Below the pieces are notes generated by a model. It had not been told where the DNA came from, searched no databases, and saw only the letters and a program-made list of their open reading frames with translations. 8,522 nt of DNA. Source: Clostridia bacterium (lineage in GTDB: Bacteria > Bacillota > Clostridia > Oscillospirales > Acutalibacteraceae). The DNA lies in assembly GCA_900764115.1 (NCBI GenBank), contig CAAFMR010000108.1:1-8522 (forward strand). The letters are read 5' to 3'. Of this stretch, positions 1-6,600 are shown piece after piece (position 1 is the stretch's first letter; the number at the start of each line of letters is the position of its first letter). A program made the position numbers and the translations under genes.

Positions 1-533
1 GATGGCGGTCGCAAGCCCCGCTCCGAAAACACCCATATCGCAGGTAAACACAAAGAAATAATCGCCAAACACATTGAAGATGCCGCCGGACAGCACCCCC
101 AGCGTCGCCAATCCGGGGTCGCCGTCGTTGCGCAGAAGCGCCGCCAGCATCTGATTAAACAAAAACAGGGGAAATACCCATTTAATCGGACGCATATAGC
201 GCTGCGCCAGCCCCAGCAGGGAGTCGTCCGCGCCGAAAAAGGTCAGAATCGGCTGCCGTAAAATATTGGTTTTCGCTGCCGTCGCCCTGCCCGCTGCCGC
301 GCCGGGTGCTGAAAATCACGCTGCCGCCTATGCCCATGAGCAAGCCCGAGACTGTAGATCACATTCCATACCGGGGCAACCACCGCCAGCGCCGCCGTCC
401 CCTCCGGTCCGTGATGCTGTCCCACCATCGCCGTATCCACGACCCCGTAAATACACGAAATCAGCGCGCTGCCAAAAGCGGCGCACAGATATTGGCGATA
501 CAGCGACGATACCTTGCCGTTCAGAAGTTCCAT
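1..533 (-). pseudogene. MATE family efflux transporter, N-terminal part, frameshifted and partly deleted
   Basis: The gene starts at ATG 533 after an AGGAGGA ribosome binding site (541-547) and runs off the left edge. The first 64 codons read as a clean MATE N-terminus (MELLNGKVSSLYRQYL, then YGVVDTAMVGQ and VWNVIYSLGL). Around 341 one extra base shifts the frame. The next frame continues the family sequence as LMGIGGSVIFS and ENQYFTAA. Near 250 the frame changes again, to ILTFFGADDS, MRPIKWVFPLFLFNQMLAA, LLRNDGDPGLAT and GGIFNVFGDYFFVFT, open to base 1. From memory of the family, about 20 residues of a transmembrane helix are missing at the second break. MATE proteins export drugs or metabolites in exchange for Na+ or H+. 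Translation from the start would give only a 96-residue stub, so this copy is probably non-functional, unless the lesions are assembly errors. Confidence 0.85.
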
Positions 534-553
534 TTTGTATTCCTCCTTCGCAC

Positions 554-602
554 AAAAAAGCCGGATAAGGCACAGACGTTTCAGTCTGTGCCTTATCCGG
601 CT
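554..602 (-). terminator. Intrinsic terminator inside the leader of the broken MATE gene
   Basis: A perfect 19-bp stem (559-577 paired with 584-602, loop 578-583) is followed on the minus strand by six T residues (559-554). The next bases are the ribosome binding site and start codon of the MATE pseudogene, so the terminator sits in the 5' leader, not behind a gene. On the plus strand the stem is followed only by GTTGTTTC, which is a poor U-tract, so minus-strand use is favoured. This placement suggests premature termination (attenuation). Confidence 0.8.
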
Positions 603-619
603 GTTGTTTCTCTGAACAA
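593..619 (-). CDS. Possible leader peptide LFRETTAG upstream of the broken MATE gene
   Basis: On the minus strand a GGAGG motif (629-625) lies five bases before a TTG codon at 619. It opens a short frame TTG TTC AGA GAA ACA ACA GCC GGA and stops at TAA (595-593). The stop lies inside the 5' arm of the leader terminator (602-584). A ribosome on this frame would cover the arm and stop the terminator folding. That is the known logic of ribosome-mediated attenuation of antibiotic resistance genes. The predicted transcript start near 638 leaves room for the ribosome binding site. Only the signal, spacing and stop position are seen; translation is inferred. A purine-rich stretch occurring by chance is a real alternative. 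Confidence 0.25.
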   Translation of the reverse strand: MFRETTAG

Positions 620-644
620 CCCGCCCTCCGAGCGATCGAGCCGT

Positions 645-674
645 ATTCTATCACAAATCCGCCGTCCCTTGCAA
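645..674 (-). promoter_or_regulatory. Promoter of the broken MATE gene, sharing its -35 with the divergent promoter
   Basis: Minus strand: -35 TTGCAA (674-669), 18-bp spacer, -10 TAGAAT (650-645), with a TG two bases upstream of the -10 (TGTGATAGAAT). Transcription would start near 638. The -35 is self-complementary and is also used by the rightward promoter. Confidence 0.6.
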
Positions 675-697
675 TTTTTCGCCGTTTGTGCTATACT
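669..697 (+). promoter_or_regulatory. Promoter of the intact MATE gene
   Basis: Plus strand: -35 TTGCAA (669-674), exact 17-bp spacer, -10 TATACT (692-697), with an extended TG just upstream (TGTGCTATACT). Transcription would start near 703-705, only a few bases before the leader hairpin at 708. Confidence 0.7.
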
Positions 698-707
698 GCT
701 ACCATCG

Positions 708-758
708 AGCAGCGTATGCGTAAGTCCAGATCGGACCGACGCATACGCTGCTTTTTTT
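708..758 (+). terminator. Intrinsic terminator inside the leader of the intact MATE gene
   Basis: A perfect 14-bp stem (708-721 with 739-752) carries an inner GTCC/GGAC helix (724-727 with 733-736) above a two-base internal loop. It is followed by a run of seven T residues (752-758). The AGGAGG ribosome binding site (762-767) and ATG (777) come right after it. The hairpin starts almost at the predicted 5' end of the RNA, so there is no upstream room for a classical antiterminator. Control would have to act on the hairpin itself, or the hairpin simply lowers expression or protects the 5' end. Confidence 0.8.
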
Positions 759-776
759 ATCAGGAGGTAACAAAAT

Positions 777-2195
777 ATGGAAACATCCACTCTCGCCACA
801 GAACCGTTAGGACGGCTGATGCGCCGCTATGCGGTTCCGTGTATTCTCTCGCTGCTGGTGGGCGCTCTGTATAACATCGTCGACCAAATTTTCATCGCCA
901 ACGCCGCCTATCTGGGCTCCTGCGGCAACGCCGCCAACACGGTAGTTTTCCCGCTGACGGTGATCGCGCTGGCGGTGGCGGTGATGATCGGGGACGGCTG
1001 CTGTGCCTTCGTGAGCCTCAGTCTAGGCAAAGGGCAGCCGGAGCAAGCCGCCGCCAGCGTCGGCAACGCCATCCGTCTGGCGATCGTCAGCGGCATCGGG
1101 CTGTGCGTCCTGTATCTGGTCGCCGCCGACCCGCTGCTGACCCTGTTCGGCGGCACCGTCAACCAGGAGACCTGGCGCTGCGCCAAGGAGTATTTCTTCT
1201 GGATTGCTTTGGGCATCCCATTTTATGTGTTCGGGCAGGCGATGAACCCCATTATCCGGGCGGACGGCAGCCCCCGGTTTGCCATGGTGACAACGGTGGT
1301 GGGGGCGCTGCTGAATGTGGTGCTGGACCCGGTGCTGATCTTTGTCTGCCGGTGGGGGATGGCGGGTGCCGCTATCGCCACCGTGGCGGGGCAGATCGTC
1401 ACCGCCGCCCTGTCGGCGGGGTATCTGTGCCGGATGAAGCTGATCCGCCTGCGCCGCCCCGCTTTCCGCTGGCAGGGGCGGGTGCTGGGCTCCACCCTGT
1501 CCCTGGGTATCTGCAGCTTTCTGTCCCAAATCTCGCTGGTGGCTGCCATGGCAGCGGGCAACAACCGGCTGCAGGTCTACGGTGCGCTGGACCCGCTGTT
1601 CGGGCAGGCGGCATACGCCCAGATCCCCATGGCGGTGGTGGGGATCGTGATGAAATTCTTTCAGATCGTCATTTCCGTGGTGGTGGGCATGGCGGCGGGC
1701 TGCATCCCGCTGGTGGGCTATAACCGGGGCGCCGGCGAAAACCGCCGGGTGCGCGCACTGTTCACCCGGCTGCTGATTGCCGAGGCGTGCGTGGGCGCGG
1801 TGGCGCTGGTCATCGCCGAATGCTTCCCGGGGCAGCTCATCGGCATTTTCGGCGCCGCCAACGAAAGCAGCTACTACACCGATTTCGCCGTCAAGGCTTT
1901 CCGCATTTACCTGAGCATGGTGGTGCTGGCATGCATCAACAAAGCGGCGTTCATCTTCCTGCAGGCAATGGGGCAGGCGGTCACCTCCACGGCTCTTTCG
2001 ATGATCCGGGAGGTGGTATTCGGCGTAGGCTTTGCGCTGCTGCTGCCGGCGTTCTGCGGGCTGGACGGCGTGCTGTATTCCATGCCGCTATCGGACATTC
2101 TGACGGCGCTGATTTCCCTGGCGGTCATCTGCCGCGCCTATCGCCAGCTGTTCGCCCCGTCCGCACCGACCCCGGCGCCCACCGCCCAGCCGTAA
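777..2195 (+). CDS. MATE family efflux transporter (MepA-like)
   Basis: This is an integral membrane antiporter of the multidrug and toxic compound extrusion family, which exports cationic drugs or metabolites using a Na+ or H+ gradient. The 472-residue length is normal for the family. Two homologous halves of hydrophobic helices are visible. Signatures include YNIVDQIFI (residues 32-40), NPIIRADGSPRFAM (157-170), GALLNVVLDPVLIF (176-189) and PLVGYNRGAG (311-320), typical of the MepA/DinF-like branch. The C-terminus is a short Pro/Ala-rich tail (about 460-472). The ATG at 777 is fixed by AGGAGG at 762-767, nine bases upstream. The gene diverges from a broken second MATE gene, and its leader contains an intrinsic terminator, suggesting attenuation. 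The substrate cannot be told from sequence. The two MATE copies are only distantly alike, so they are not a recent tandem duplication. Confidence 0.93.
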   Translation: METSTLATEPLGRLMRRYAVPCILSLLVGALYNIVDQIFIANAAYLGSCGNAANTVVFPLTVIALAVAVMIGDGCCAFVSLSLGKGQPEQAAASVGNAIRLAIVSGIGLCVLYLVAADPLLTLFGGTVNQETWRCAKEYFFWIALGIPFYVFGQAMNPIIRADGSPRFAMVTTVVGALLNVVLDPVLIFVCRWGMAGAAIATVAGQIVTAALSAGYLCRMKLIRLRRPAFRWQGRVLGSTLSLGICSFLSQISLVAAMAAGNNRLQVYGALDPLFGQAAYAQIPMAVVGIVMKFFQIVISVVVGMAAGCIPLVGYNRGAGENRRVRALFTRLLIAEACVGAVALVIAECFPGQLIGIFGAANESSYYTDFAVKAFRIYLSMVVLACINKAAFIFLQAMGQAVTSTALSMIREVVFGVGFALLLPAFCGLDGVLYSMPLSDILTALISLAVICRAYRQLFAPSAPTPAPTAQP

Positions 2196-2269
2196 AGCCC
2201 GGGCAGGGGAGACACGGCGGTTTTGGCTCTCCGCCGGGACAAAAAGTGCGCCCGCCAAAAGCGGGAGAC
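2196..2269. other. GC-rich structured junction between MATE stop and gene remnant
   Basis: No frame here encodes a signal peptide or a recognisable protein start. Alternative pairings are possible. CGGCGG (2215-2220) can pair with CCGCCG (2231-2236). The same second arm, extended to 2240, can instead pair with GTCCGGCGG (2271-2279) around a small CCCGC/GCGGG hairpin (2251-2255 with 2261-2265). No T-run follows, so it is not an intrinsic terminator. It is probably the scar where the 5' end of the downstream gene was lost. Confidence 0.35.
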
Positions 2270-2746
2270 TGTCCGGCGGCGGCAGCGGGTGGCACACCGC
2301 CCGCAAAGCCTAAGAAATTGAACCCGAAAACGGATTTCCCCTTTGGAAAGTATACCGCAACATATTTTGATAACAACAAGCAGTCCTATCATGTGGTTTC
2401 TCTGGAATTTGCCAAGGATTTTGAGGGCGTGGAGTATATCCGGGACAATTATTACACCGCCGAGTATCTCAAAAAGATGGCTCAGCAGCGGGGAGAGCCG
2501 TTTGACGAAAATAACATTTTCCACGAGAGCAAAAAGACGCTTAACGGAATCACCTACTATAATGTTGGCGATTATAGTCAGTTGGCGGAAGCGTATGCAC
2601 TGACCGATACCTGTATTGAGATAAAGGCGGAACGGGATAAAACCGGTGAATTATCCCTGAACCCGGACGGCACATTGACTCTGGACGTTTCGGTGGAAAG
2701 CCGATACGGAGCGGTCGGCACCATTTTTACCCGTGCCGACGGATAA
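2270..2746 (+). pseudogene. 5'-truncated secreted or lipoprotein-like gene, C-terminal domain only
   Basis: The frame reads Cys-Pro-Ala-Ala-Ala-Ala-Gly-Gly, then TPPAKPKKLNPKTDF, then a well-behaved soluble domain of about 140 residues (FPFGKYTATYFDNN, YHVVSLEFAKDFEGVEYIRD, LNGITYYNVGDYSQ, YALTDTCIEIKAE, LNPDGTLTLDVSVESRYG). It stops at TAA 2744-2746. It resembles the C-terminal, beta-rich part of clostridial lipoproteins: a Cys, a flexible Pro/Ala/Lys linker, then a domain. No hydrophobic signal segment precedes it in any frame, and the region before it merges into the MATE 3' end. The only nearby starts (GTG 2246, TTG 2318) lack a ribosome binding site. Base composition from about 2330 is visibly less GC-rich than the neighbours. 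I do not recognise its function. It could be read through from the MATE transcript but would lack an export signal. Confidence 0.6.
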
Positions 2747-2763
2747 AACCAGTTGCCCCTTTC

Positions 2764-2797
2764 GCTCCTCCCGCTCAAGGTGGGAGGAGCTTTTCTT
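2764..2797 (+). terminator. Intrinsic terminator after the MATE gene and remnant
   Basis: GCTCCTCCC (2764-2772) pairs with GGGAGGAGC (2782-2790) and is followed by TTTTCTTT. It lies 17 bp after the remnant's stop. It is the first good terminator after the intact MATE gene, so both are probably one transcript. Confidence 0.8.
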
Positions 2798-2848
2798 TCG
2801 CCCGCGCCCGGATACCCCGCCGCGAAAAGCGCCTGTGGCGACCTTTAT

Positions 2849-2900
2849 ACAACAAAACACCGCCCCGGCTTGTGCTGCCTACACAAGCCGGGGCGGTGTT
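2849..2900 (-). terminator. Intrinsic terminator of the lepA operon
   Basis: A perfect 19-bp stem (2856-2874 with 2882-2900, loop 2875-2881) ends on the minus strand in TTTTGTTGT. It starts 20 bp past the stop of the GH29-like gene. On the plus strand it is followed by CTCTATCG, so it acts leftward. With the 2764-2797 terminator it separates two converging transcripts. Confidence 0.85.
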
Positions 2901-2920
2901 CTCTATCGAAAAAATCGCGG

Positions 2921-3847
2921 TTACAAATCGGTCATAGTCATACACGCCACCTGGGCGGGGTCATAGCGCCCCTCCCGGTCAATGCGGATGTCCACCGTGA
3001 CGGTGCCGCCGACAGCGTTCACCGCCCGGATATAGTCCCGCATCTGCTCATGGGTATAGGAGCAGCCGGCGCGGCACCAGCGGTTCCAGGGCTTGCCGTC
3101 GGACGCCAAGCCCAAAGGCGCCAGAATATGCACCTGCGCCCCCTCCACGAACCGCTCCCGGGGAATATAGGAAAACTCGTTGAACTCTCCGGCGGTGATC
3201 TCCTCCGCGTGGAACCATTTTTTGACCCCATCCGGCGCCACCCCGTTATTGAAGGCGGTGACGGCGGCGGGATTGCCCCGCTTGATGGCGTCATAGTAGG
3301 GCTGCAAATTCCGGTCGGTATACCCGAAATGGTCAAAGCAGCCGTCCACCCACCAGCCCTTCACCCGGTCGCCGTAGCGCAGGGCATATTCCTCCAGCAC
3401 CGCCGCCCATTTTGCCACAAAGGTGTCGCTGACATTCTTCCGGGGGGGCACAAACCCGAACCGGGGACCAAGCACCGGGTCCTGATAGGGACCGTCGCCG
3501 GTATAATACAGCAGCAGGTCGATGTCATAGGGGCGCAGCGCCTCGTATAAGTCCGCCACCAAATCCCGCCGGGCGCACGCCTCTCCGGGGCGGGTGCCGG
3601 AGATGCGGTCAAAGGTGGCATTGGGGGCGATGGTGTATTTTTTGCCCTGCAACAGGGTGATGCAATAGTAGCCGGCGCCCATTTGGTGGAGCTGCCGGGC
3701 GATATAGTCCACATCCAGCGCCGCCACCCGGGCATCCCAGTCGTAGTCCACCAGATCCGTTTCGCCCCCCTCGCCGGGGTCGCCATACAGAAAGTGATTG
3801 AAGATGCCGAACCGCTTTTCCAGCAGCCGATCCGCCGGATGTGTCAT
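2921..3847 (-). CDS. GH29-like hydrolase (alpha-L-fucosidase superfamily), cytoplasmic
   Basis: A 308-residue protein resembling a short, single-domain branch of the alpha-L-fucosidase (GH29) superfamily. Recognisable stretches are RFGIFNHFLYGDPG (residues 12-25, where fucosidases have their GIF-H-W motif), GAGYYCITLLQGKKYTIAPN (57-76, close to the family's GQNSGYY-PNATYD pattern), RRDLVADLYEAL (93-104) and GWWVDGCFD (164-172). Asp168 is the likely equivalent of the GH29 nucleophile. The acid/base residue is not clear; Glu215, Glu216 or Glu221 are candidates. No signal peptide is present, so the substrate should be intracellular. The ATG at 3847 follows a TAGGGG-type site and lies 15 bp after the stop of the deacetylase gene. 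It is the last gene of the lepA operon and has a strong terminator. Linkage type and sugar cannot be read from sequence; true fucosidase activity is not assured. Confidence 0.75.
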   Translation of the reverse strand: MTHPADRLLEKRFGIFNHFLYGDPGEGGETDLVDYDWDARVAALDVDYIARQLHQMGAGYYCITLLQGKKYTIAPNATFDRISGTRPGEACARRDLVADLYEALRPYDIDLLLYYTGDGPYQDPVLGPRFGFVPPRKNVSDTFVAKWAAVLEEYALRYGDRVKGWWVDGCFDHFGYTDRNLQPYYDAIKRGNPAAVTAFNNGVAPDGVKKWFHAEEITAGEFNEFSYIPRERFVEGAQVHILAPLGLASDGKPWNRWCRAGCSYTHEQMRDYIRAVNAVGGTVTVDIRIDREGRYDPAQVACMTMTDL

Positions 3848-3862
3848 ACGCAGCCCCTACTT

Positions 3863-4573
3863 TTAGTCCATTCCCAGCAGCACCTGCCGGTTGGTGCCGT
3901 AAAACACATCCTCCCGGCGGGCAATATGCTTGCAGAACAGCTCAAACACGTCCCAATCGTCGTGAATATCAAACTCAAACGCGTGCCCCCAGATATAGAA
4001 TACCTGGGGCTGCTCCAGCGTCGTTTCATCCAGCGCCAGAAACGTGTCCGCCAGCCGGAACAGATCCGTCCACCGGTTATGATGGTGGATGGTGGGGCAG
4101 AAGTTGATAAGGTCAGTCTGGGGCGCGAAGGAATCCGTGTCGGTGGTGTTGCGCACATAGCGGATGCCGGTGCGCTCCCGCACCAGCCGCTGCACCCGCT
4201 CATCCGCCACGGCAGAGGAACAGGGATACGCCATCCCCACCACCTCATAGCCTGCCAGCTCCGACAACGCCAGCCGGTCCTCCTCCACCTCCCTGACGAT
4301 CTCCTCGTCCTCCAGATGGCTCAGCGCCGGATGATGGACGGTGTGGGCGGCAATCTCGTGGTTTTTATACACCGCCGCCACCTCCTCCGGGCGCCACTTC
4401 ACATGGGCTACGGTGACCCCCTCCCGGACAAGACCGCCTCCGGTGCCCAGCAGCCCGGAATTGAGGTTAAAGGTGCATTTCAGCCCGTATTTGTCCAGAA
4501 TGGAAATGAGCCGCCGGTCCTGGGTCGTGCCGTCGTCATAGCTGAAGGTGATCGCTTTTTTGAAGTGTGGCAT
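3863..4573 (-). CDS. Polysaccharide deacetylase family protein (CE4/NodB fold), cytoplasmic
   Basis: A 236-residue metal-dependent deacetylase-like protein. The first CE4 motif is TFSYDDG (residues 9-15), with Asp13 as likely base and Asp14 as metal ligand. The second is HTVHHP (77-82), with His77 and His81 as the other ligands. YPCSS (116-120) stands where classical enzymes have RxPYG, and WGHAFEF (195-201) takes the place of the final LxH motif. The metal site is therefore kept but the substrate-facing motifs differ from peptidoglycan or chitin deacetylases. No signal peptide is present. The start is ATG 4573: AAGGAGGAG (4589-4581) is 9 bases from it, whereas the in-frame TTG at 4579 is only about 3 bases away. 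That ribosome binding site overlaps the lepA stop codon (4590-4588), so translation is probably coupled. The neighbouring GH29-like gene suggests a shared sugar substrate (inference). Confidence 0.85.
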   Translation of the reverse strand: MPHFKKAITFSYDDGTTQDRRLISILDKYGLKCTFNLNSGLLGTGGGLVREGVTVAHVKWRPEEVAAVYKNHEIAAHTVHHPALSHLEDEEIVREVEEDRLALSELAGYEVVGMAYPCSSAVADERVQRLVRERTGIRYVRNTTDTDSFAPQTDLINFCPTIHHHNRWTDLFRLADTFLALDETTLEQPQVFYIWGHAFEFDIHDDWDVFELFCKHIARREDVFYGTNRQVLLGMD

Positions 4574-4587
4574 ATGCAAACTCCTCC

Positions 4588-6396
4588 TTATTCATCGTCC
4601 AGCTTGAGCACCGCCATAAATGCCTCCTGAGGCACCTCCACGCTGCCCAGCTGCCGCATCCGCTTTTTGCCCTCTTTCTGCTTCTCCAGTAGCTTTTTCT
4701 TCCGGGTGATGTCGCCGCCATAGCATTTCGCCAGCACATCCTTGCGCATCGCCCGCACCGTTTCCCGGGCGATGACCTTGCCGCCGATAGCCGCCTGCAC
4801 CGGCACCTCAAACAGCTGCCGGGGGATGTTATCCCGGAGCTTTTCGCACATCTTCCGGGCGCGGGCATAGGCGTTGCCGGAAAAGAGAATGAACGACAGG
4901 GCATCCACCGGCTCGCCGTTAAGGAGAATATCCAGCTTCACCAGGTCGGATTTGACATAGCCCTTCAGCTCATAGTCAAAGCTGGCATAGCCCTTGGTGC
5001 GGGATTTCAGCGCATCGAAAAAGTCGTAAATGATTTCGTTGAGGGGCAGCTCATAGTGAATATCCACCCGGGTGGGGTCCAGATATTTCATATCCTTGAA
5101 CACGCCCCGCCGCTGCTGGCACAGCTCCATAATATTCCCCACATAGTCGTTGGGGGCGAAAATATGCGCCTCGGCAATGGGCTCCTCCGCCATGGCAATG
5201 GTGGTGGGGTCGGGGTAGTTGGTGGGATTATCCACCATCACCACGCTGCCGTCGGTGAGAGTCACCCGGTAGCTGACGCTGGGGGCGGTGGTGATGAGGT
5301 CGAGATTATATTCCCGCTCCAGCCGCTCCTGGATGATCTCCATATGCAGCAGCCCCAAAAAGCCGCAGCGGAATCCAAAGCCCAGCGCCACCGACGTTTC
5401 CGGCTCAAAGGTGAGGGACGCGTCGTTAAGTTGCAGCCGCTCCAGCGCCTCCCGCAGATCCTGATAGTGGGCGCCGTCCGCCGGGAACACGCCGCAGAAT
5501 ACCATGGGGTTCACCCGGCGATAGCCGGGCAGCGGCGCGGCGGCGGGGCGCGCCGCCAGTGTGATGGTATCGCCCACCCGGGCGTCGCCCACCGTCTTGA
5601 TGGACGCCGCCAGATAGCCCACCTGACCCGCCTCCAGCACCCCGGTCGGCTCCAGCCGCCCCGGGCGCATAATGCCGGTCTCCACCACATCAAATTCCGC
5701 CCCCGATGCCATCATCCGGATGCGGTCGCCGGCGCGCACCGTGCCGTCCATCACCCGGAAATACACGATGACCCCCCGGTAGCTGTCGTAGTAGCTGTCG
5801 AAGACCAGCGCCTTCAGCGGGGCGTTTTCATCCCCGGCGGGGGCGGGCAGCCGCACAATGGCTTCCAGCACCGCGTCGATATTCAGCCCCGCCTTGGCGG
5901 AGATGCAGGGGGCGTCGTGCGCCTCAATGCCGATAATGTCCTCGATCTCCTGCTTGACCCGCTCCGGGTCGGCGGCGGGCAGATCAATCTTATTGATCAC
6001 CGGGATGATATCCAGCCCATGCTCCGAGGCGAGATAGGTGTTGGCGAGGGTCTGCGCCTCCACCCCCTGGGAAGCATCCACCACCAGCAGCGCCCCCTCG
6101 CACGCCGCCAGCGACCGGCTCACCTCATAGTTGAAGTCCACATGACCGGGAGTGTCGATGAGATTGAAGGTATAGTCCTCCCCATCCTGCGCCCGGTAGT
6201 TGAGGGTGACCGCATGGGCCTTGATGGTGATGCCCCGCTCCCGCTCCAAATCCATACTGTCTAAGAGCTGATCCTCCATATCCCGCAGCGCCACGGTGTT
6301 GGTCTTTTCCAGCAGGCGATCCGCCAGCGTGGATTTGCCGTGGTCGATGTGGGCGATGATGCAAAAATTGCGTATATGCGCTTTTCTGTCCGCCAA
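4588..6396 (-). CDS. lepA: Elongation factor 4 (LepA), ribosome back-translocating GTPase
   Basis: LepA is a ribosome-bound GTPase of the EF-G class that helps stalled or mistranslocated ribosomes and 30S assembly. From the TTG start it has 602 residues, the usual length. The GTPase motifs are intact: AHIDHGKST (15-23), ERGITI (switch I), DTPGH (81-85), NKID (135-138) and SAK (166-168). The domain II and EF-G-like domains follow ([20 protein letters not shown]), and the LepA-specific tail ([20 protein letters not shown]) is complete. An ATG lies 7 codons upstream at 6417, but it has no ribosome binding site and sits about 3 bases from the predicted transcript start. The TTG at 6396 has GGGGG (6408-6404) 7 bases upstream and gives the usual ADRK-IRNF N-terminus. 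It is the first gene of a three-gene operon with two carbohydrate-active genes. Confidence 0.97.
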   Translation of the reverse strand: MADRKAHIRNFCIIAHIDHGKSTLADRLLEKTNTVALRDMEDQLLDSMDLERERGITIKAHAVTLNYRAQDGEDYTFNLIDTPGHVDFNYEVSRSLAACEGALLVVDASQGVEAQTLANTYLASEHGLDIIPVINKIDLPAADPERVKQEIEDIIGIEAHDAPCISAKAGLNIDAVLEAIVRLPAPAGDENAPLKALVFDSYYDSYRGVIVYFRVMDGTVRAGDRIRMMASGAEFDVVETGIMRPGRLEPTGVLEAGQVGYLAASIKTVGDARVGDTITLAARPAAAPLPGYRRVNPMVFCGVFPADGAHYQDLREALERLQLNDASLTFEPETSVALGFGFRCGFLGLLHMEIIQERLEREYNLDLITTAPSVSYRVTLTDGSVVMVDNPTNYPDPTTIAMAEEPIAEAHIFAPNDYVGNIMELCQQRRGVFKDMKYLDPTRVDIHYELPLNEIIYDFFDALKSRTKGYASFDYELKGYVKSDLVKLDILLNGEPVDALSFILFSGNAYARARKMCEKLRDNIPRQLFEVPVQAAIGGKVIARETVRAMRKDVLAKCYGGDITRKKKLLEKQKEGKKRMRQLGSVEVPQEAFMAVLKLDDE

Positions 6397-6426
6397 GAAA
6401 ATTCCCCCAAGTTCCATATTGGTTGT

Positions 6427-6455
6427 ATTTTACCAGATTTATGGGCAAATGACAA
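6427..6455 (-). promoter_or_regulatory. Promoter of the lepA operon
   Basis: Minus strand: -35 TTGTCA (6455-6450), exact 17-bp spacer, -10 TAAAAT (6432-6427) with an extended TG (CTGGTAAAAT). Transcription would start near 6420. This gives a leader of about 24 bases to the TTG start and almost none to the ATG at 6417. Confidence 0.65.
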
Positions 6456-6600
6456 GCATTAAAGTAAAATACCGCCCTCCCCGCTGCGGCAGCCCACCGG
6501 CGAAGCCCCGCCACCGGGCAGCCCGGCGGTCTGCATAAAAATCCCGCTGCAACCCCGGTAAAAATCGGGCGGCAGTCCGCCTCCGGCGGCGAAAAAACAG
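6456..6600. other. GC-rich spacer between divergent lepA and guaB promoters
   Basis: No gene is seen. The spacer contains a CCGGG/CCCGG hairpin (6514-6518 with 6522-6526), a CCGCC/GGCGG hairpin near 6578-6590, two copies of CCACCGG (6494-6500 and 6511-6517), and two copies of TAAAAATC (6536-6543 and 6559-6566) whose starts are 23 bp apart. None has a T-run that would make it a terminator. Regulatory use is not shown. Confidence 0.35.

Noticed and set aside
716..874. Leader frame starting at ATG 716 in the rightward MATE leader
   Set aside because: It has no ribosome binding site, starts inside the hairpin stem and overlaps the MATE gene far out of frame, so it does not look like an attenuator peptide.
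1787..2269. Upstream extension of the remnant's frame into the MATE gene
   Set aside because: Inside 1787-2195 the sequence is an out-of-frame shadow of the transporter. Only the part after about 2270 looks like real protein.
2753..4630. Rightward open frames opposite the GH29-like and deacetylase genes
   Set aside because: They are antisense shadows with biased composition. The leftward frames show conserved enzyme motifs and good ribosome binding sites.
5056..6264. Long rightward open frame of 402 codons opposite lepA
   Set aside because: It is rich in His, Gly and Arg with no family-like sequence, and lies wholly antisense to an intact lepA. GC-rich codon bias opens such frames.
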